Of a stretch of DNA of 64,000 bases, positions 60,893 to 64,000 are shown in pieces. Positions within the stretch are counted from its first letter, which is position 1, and each line of letters begins with the position of its first letter. The stretch spans positions 1 to 64,000 of the forward strand of contig NZ_MRTQ01000002.1 of assembly GCF_001956215.1 (NCBI RefSeq), written 5' to 3'. Position numbers and translations under genes: made by a program. Below the pieces are notes generated by a model that was not told the DNA's origin, ran no database searches, and worked only from the letters and a program-made list of their open reading frames with translations. The stretch is from Paenibacillus sp. FSL R5-0490 (GTDB taxonomy: Bacteria > Bacillota > Bacilli > Bacillales > Cytobacillaceae).

Positions 60893-60984
60893 CTTCAAAA
60901 CCCCCTTGTTTCATTCTATAGTATTCATTTCATGCAAATTAGTGAAAAATGATATAATAACGGGGCAAATGCTGGAGGGATATT

Positions 60985-62382
60985 ATGAAGAGTACAGTCA
61001 GAAATATTTTGCCGGTGCATGAACTGCAAAAAGACCGGCGTTTTACTAATTTAATGAACCAGTATGGACTTGACTTTATACATACAACCAACATGCTGAA
61101 AGAGGTAATTTCTGATATAAGGAATACTATTCTTGCCGGGAATTGGACCGGTGAGGAGCCCGGTACGGAGAAGTTTACGGACCTAATTTTTCAAAAAGCA
61201 GAAGAGGTTATCACTGTTCGGTATGGATATACACTTAAAAGGGTTATTAATGCTACTGGCACTATTCTTCACACTAATCTTGGCCGGGCACGGTTAAGCA
61301 AGTCTGCAGCGGATCATGTGCTTGAAGCTGCCATGAACTATTCCAATTTGGAATATAACCTGGGTGAAGGCGAACGGGGATCCAGGCATAGTCACCTGGA
61401 AAATCTGGTCAAAGAACTGACAGGTGCAGAAGCAGCCATGGCAGTCAATAATAACGCTGCTGCCGTTTATTTCATTTTAAGAGCTCTTGCGGAAGAAAAA
61501 GAAGTAATCGTTTCCCGTGGACAGCTAGTTGAAATCGGAGGCTCCTTCAGGGTATCAAGCATAATGGAAGAGAGCGGGGCAAAGCTCGTTGAAGTGGGAA
61601 CAACAAATAAAACCCACCTGGAAGATTATAAAAAAGTGATAAATGAAGATACAGCTATGATTATGAAGGTGCACACGAGCAATTTTAAAATTATCGGATT
61701 TACGAAAGAAGTCGGCACCGGGGAACTTGCCCGCCTATCAAAAGAAAAAAACCTCCTATTTTATGAAGATCTGGGAAGCGGTGCACTTTTTGATTTTAAA
61801 AGCAAAGGAATCGGAAATGAACCAGCAGTAAGCGATGTTTTAAAAATGGGGGCAGATATCGTTTCTTTCAGCGGAGATAAGCTTTTGGGCGGTCCTCAGG
61901 CAGGAATTATTGCCGGAAGAAAGGATTTAATCGAAAAGCTGAAAAAACATCAGCTTGCCCGGGTTCTCCGGGTAGATAAAATGACCATTGCTGCTCTCGA
62001 AGGCACGCTAATTGATTACTTAAAAGGCGAAGAGGGTCTGAAAAATATTCCTGTGGTCCATGATGTTTTGATGACCAGTGATGAACTCAAAGTGAGGACG
62101 TCCCAATTTCTTAACAGATTACAAGCCGCCGGGAACGATTATGTATGCTCAATGAGACAAAGTACAGGGCAGGTTGGGGGAGGCACGATGCCTGAGGTAG
62201 AGCTTCCATCCTGGATTGCTGTTTTAAAGCACCGTCAATATTCAGCAGATCATATCGGCCGCCAGTTAAGGATTAATTCTTCCATAATAGTCAGGATTCA
62301 AAAGGAAGAAATTCTGATTGATCTTAGGACAGTAACAGCTGAAGAAGAGGACACCATAATAAATGCTTTAATTGCTGTTTAA
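60985..62382 (+). CDS. selA: L-seryl-tRNA(Sec) selenium transferase
   Basis: 465-residue PLP enzyme that converts seryl-tRNA(Sec) to selenocysteinyl-tRNA(Sec) using selenophosphate. It has the N-terminal SelA domain (LPVHELQKDRRF), the signature INATGTILHTNLGRARLS, GEGERGSRHSHLE, EVGTTNKTH, and PLP Lys299 in SFSGDKLLGGPQAG, and matches SelA over its full length. TGGAGGG lies before the ATG. selB usually follows selA directly, but here a terminator and spore genes follow. With the SelW-like gene upstream it shows that the organism inserts selenocysteine. Confidence 0.96.
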   Translation: MKSTVRNILPVHELQKDRRFTNLMNQYGLDFIHTTNMLKEVISDIRNTILAGNWTGEEPGTEKFTDLIFQKAEEVITVRYGYTLKRVINATGTILHTNLGRARLSKSAADHVLEAAMNYSNLEYNLGEGERGSRHSHLENLVKELTGAEAAMAVNNNAAAVYFILRALAEEKEVIVSRGQLVEIGGSFRVSSIMEESGAKLVEVGTTNKTHLEDYKKVINEDTAMIMKVHTSNFKIIGFTKEVGTGELARLSKEKNLLFYEDLGSGALFDFKSKGIGNEPAVSDVLKMGADIVSFSGDKLLGGPQAGIIAGRKDLIEKLKKHQLARVLRVDKMTIAALEGTLIDYLKGEEGLKNIPVVHDVLMTSDELKVRTSQFLNRLQAAGNDYVCSMRQSTGQVGGGTMPEVELPSWIAVLKHRQYSADHIGRQLRINSSIIVRIQKEEILIDLRTVTAEEEDTIINALIAV

Positions 62383-62387
62383 AGAAA

Positions 62388-62418
62388 AAGCAGCTGCCTG
62401 ATGATGAGGCAGCTGCTT
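62388..62418. terminator. Terminator of selA
   Basis: Perfect 12-bp stem AAGCAGCTGCCT with AGGCAGCTGCTT and a 7-base loop. Also fits the convergent sspP gene. Confidence 0.85.
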
Positions 62419-62426
62419 CTTTACAT

Positions 62427-62573
62427 TCACATATCGTGGTGTGAATTATGTTTTTGTCTGGTGTGGTTACGGTTTTTTACTTTCTTAGAGCCGCTTAATG
62501 GTTCAGGCTGTCCATCATTATTATGTCCTTTAGGTGCATTCCTGCGCATGTCTTTGCCATTGTTTTTGTTCAA
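62427..62573 (-). CDS. sspP: Small acid-soluble spore protein P
   Basis: 48 residues, basic and Asn/His-rich, matching SspP ([20 protein letters not shown] and [11 protein letters not shown]). Minor SASP made in the forespore. The start is TTG 62573, seven bases past GGAGGGC, giving the family length; a longer frame to 62615 adds an atypical leader. In B. subtilis sspO and sspP form one operon. Here they are about 880 bp apart with another gene and a repeat between. Confidence 0.93.
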   Translation of the reverse strand: MNKNNGKDMRRNAPKGHNNDGQPEPLSGSKKVKNRNHTRQKHNSHHDM

Positions 62574-62835
62574 TTGAAGCCCTCCTCGGATAATAGGATG
62601 TTTCTTCCGCTCCAAACAGCTGATATGCCGGCTGCCGTCTTAATGGCTGACGGGTAGAAAAGATACAAGGTGATATTCACCTTCATCTCATGTGTTAGTT
62701 TGTCTCTTTTCATTGAAAAATTGCCTTGCAAAATGTGGCTGAATGTCAAGATTTCCTCCTGATTGATTTCGCGGAATATTTTATGATGCTATTGCACAAT
62801 TTAATGGTACAAATTTTATTAGGAGTGAAATAAGC

Positions 62836-63093
62836 ATGCCATATCATAAAGATAAACAGCAGGCATTTCAGGCTGCACAGCAGGGAATGGAAGATGCACA
62901 GGAGCTCTACGCTGAAATTGTAAGAGATTCTGCCAGTTATGGACATCAGCTAAAACATCTAAAGCAGGAAGTAAATGAAGCATACGCTCAAATTGAAAAT
63001 GCCCTGGAGGTTGCTTCTGACCATCAGCGTGCACAGCTGGAGAGATTCCAGCAGGATTTAAGATCCATGGTTGATGATGTAAACCAGTACTAG
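62836..63093 (+). CDS. Small helical protein, DUF2524/YtzC-like
   Basis: 85 residues, charged and fully helical in pattern. The second half (IENALEVASDHQRAQLERFQQDL) resembles the YtzC/DUF2524 family of Bacillaceae; the match is from memory and not firm. No membrane or signal segment. TTAGGAGTG precedes the ATG. It runs opposite to the flanking spore genes and ends 37 bases before repeat copy 3. Confidence 0.7.
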   Translation: MPYHKDKQQAFQAAQQGMEDAQELYAEIVRDSASYGHQLKHLKQEVNEAYAQIENALEVASDHQRAQLERFQQDLRSMVDDVNQY

Positions 63094-63129
63094 GAATTTA
63101 CCCGGCTGCAGTACAGCCGGGTATTATCA

Positions 63130-63454
63130 TTTATCGCAGTCTAAAGGGCAGTAAGACCCCCACTTCAAGACTCAAAGGAAGATAAGTGGGGTCAAACTGC
63201 CCGTAAAGGCCCGAAAGAAGGACAAAGACTAAGAACGCCACGTCCTCCCAAAAGCTGCCGCTTTCGGTCGTGCGATGTATCGCTGCCGTAGCTTTCCTTG
63301 TCCTGTGGCAACGTCTTTGTGACCCACTTCCTCCCAAAAGCTGACGCATTTGGTCGTGCGATGTTCATGCTTACGAAGCCTTCCTTGTCCTGTGGGCCGC
63401 AACTAACAATCAGCGGGGAGAAAAGCACTCCCCACTGTTTGAAGTTTCACTTTA
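63130..63454. repeat. Structured interspersed repeat, copy 3 (full length)
   Basis: 325 bp bounded by TTTA. Same order as copy 1: left hairpin (CCCCACTT with AAGTGGGG), two 86-bp-period central units starting at 63243 and 63329, and a right hairpin (GGGGAG with CTCCCC). The terminal TTTA includes the stop codon of sspO. Confidence 0.9.
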
Positions 63455-63601
63455 TTGATTCTTCTTGCGCTTTTTATTATTTTGCTTTTGCGCTTCTGTT
63501 AATGGTTCATTCGCATATTCCTCATTATACCCTGCGCCCATGCCCTGGCCTTTTGCGGCGTTCATACCCTCAATAATATGATTAGACTTTCTTTTAGCCA
63601 T
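63452..63601 (-). CDS. sspO: Small acid-soluble spore protein O
   Basis: 49 residues, matching Ssp[20 protein letters not shown] at the start and [16 protein letters not shown] at the end. Minor SASP of the dormant spore. GGGAGGTG lies seven bases before the ATG. Divergent from aconitase, as in B. subtilis. Too short and on the opposite strand to common calls, so easily missed. Confidence 0.94.
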   Translation of the reverse strand: MAKRKSNHIIEGMNAAKGQGMGAGYNEEYANEPLTEAQKQNNKKRKKNQ

Positions 63602-63954
63602 AGTCACTCACCTCCCTGGTACTATTTTTCCTTGGATAATGTCAATTTATGTTGTTTTTTGGACTGGCGGATTCCCTTTTTCGTTTTTGCAGAATAATAA
63701 CCAGGCAAGGCAGGGTATTTTTCTCTAATTGAAAAACACTATCAATTACGGCATTTAAAAGGCTTAATGGAGTAAATGAGAAATTATGATAAGAAAAACT
63801 TATCAAAAACAATAACTTTCTTGTTATTTACTTATATAGCAGGTTGTATTAATATAGGAATTGTGAGAAAAGTAAGGATGGATGAAAATTCAAACTTTTC
63901 GACAATTACCTAACACTTGGTATATGATGTTTATTGAAAGAGGGGGTAATACAT
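63602..63954. other. Divergent sspO-citB intergenic region
   Basis: About 350 bases. It contains the dyad at 63789-63803 and a second near-dyad ATAA-N8-TTAT at about 63811-63826, both on the citB side. The forespore promoter of sspO could not be placed. Confidence 0.55.
63789..63803. promoter_or_regulatory. CcpC-type dyad upstream of aconitase
   Basis: ATAA-N7-TTAT (63789-63803), inside the longer inverted repeat GATAAG/CTTATC, matches the CcpC operator pattern of B. subtilis citB. It lies about 150 bases before the start codon. Citrate-responsive control is expected. Confidence 0.7.
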
Positions 63955-64000
63955 TTGGCAAAGAACGATGTGTTCAATTCCCGCAAATCCTTTGATCTGG
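63955..64000 (+). CDS. citB: Aconitate hydratase, N-terminal fragment (cut by window)
   Basis: Only 15 codons are in the window (TTG start, AKNDVFNSRKSFDL). They fit the N-terminus of Gram-positive aconitase CitB/AcnA, which isomerises citrate to isocitrate in the TCA cycle. Support comes from AGGGGG eight bases before the TTG, the CcpC-type dyad upstream and sspO divergently upstream, as in B. subtilis. Confidence 0.8.
   Translation, partial: MAKNDVFNSRKSFDL

Noticed and set aside
62574-62835. Possible tRNA-Sec gene near selA
   Set aside because: No cloverleaf, TCA anticodon context or GTTCGA-type T-loop was found in this or the other gaps near selA.

Overview
The window looks like the chromosome of a low-GC, spore-forming Bacillaceae species. 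Evidence: spore proteins SspO and SspP beside the start of aconitase, a CotP-like Hsp20 protein, a PerR-type catalase promoter, three CcpA cre sites, a class D sortase, lipoteichoic acid synthase and frequent TTG starts. No prophage, insertion sequence, CRISPR array, rRNA or tRNA was seen.

Layout. 0-25.4 kb is mostly housekeeping and envelope genes: an AI-2E-type permease, an MscS channel, a DinG-like helicase with a nuclease domain, lipoteichoic acid synthase, a copper-storage protein beside a YdhK lipoprotein, a two-component system with a VTT membrane protein, L-serine dehydratase sdaAB-sdaAA behind a PAS-HTH regulator, a nuclease with an Excalibur domain, a YebC-family protein, a class D sortase with its acidic LPNTA substrate, and a giant membrane protein.

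25.6-50.7 kb is an aromatic catabolic island. It holds paaK-A-B-C-D-(EthD)-F-G, paaH-paaJ, regulator paaX, a nitronate-monooxygenase-like enzyme, a TrpXYZ-like ABC transporter, a hot-dog thioesterase, a phenylalanine-dehydrogenase-like enzyme, a complete four-gene 2-oxoacid dehydrogenase complex, HPPD, an aminotransferase, a flavin reductase, an FAH-family hydrolase and homogentisate dioxygenase. I infer two linked routes. Phenylalanine would go via phenylpyruvate to phenylacetyl-CoA by oxidative decarboxylation and into the paa pathway. Tyrosine would go via 4-hydroxyphenylpyruvate and homogentisate to fumarate and acetoacetate. paaE, paaZ and a recognisable maleylacetoacetate isomerase are missing. 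A shared dyad TAACG-N9-CGTTA (or a near variant) precedes paaK, paaX and the ABC operon, with a wider version before the thioesterase gene. cre sites precede the ABC operon and the phenylalanine dehydrogenase gene.

50.7-64 kb holds a DegV protein, an ABC-F ATPase, katA with an exact PerR box, a lone arginine deiminase, kbl-tdh for threonine breakdown and an arylamine N-acetyltransferase. Then comes the most notable locus: a 77-codon SelW-like (Rdx family) selenoprotein gene with an in-frame TGA and a SECIS-like hairpin 16 nt after it, about 580 bp upstream of selA. The window ends with sspP, a small helical protein, sspO and the first codons of aconitase behind a CcpC-type dyad.

A structured repeat of about 330 bp occurs three times (2750, 59990 and 63130; the middle copy is internally deleted). 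Two copies end exactly at the stop codon of a neighbouring gene.
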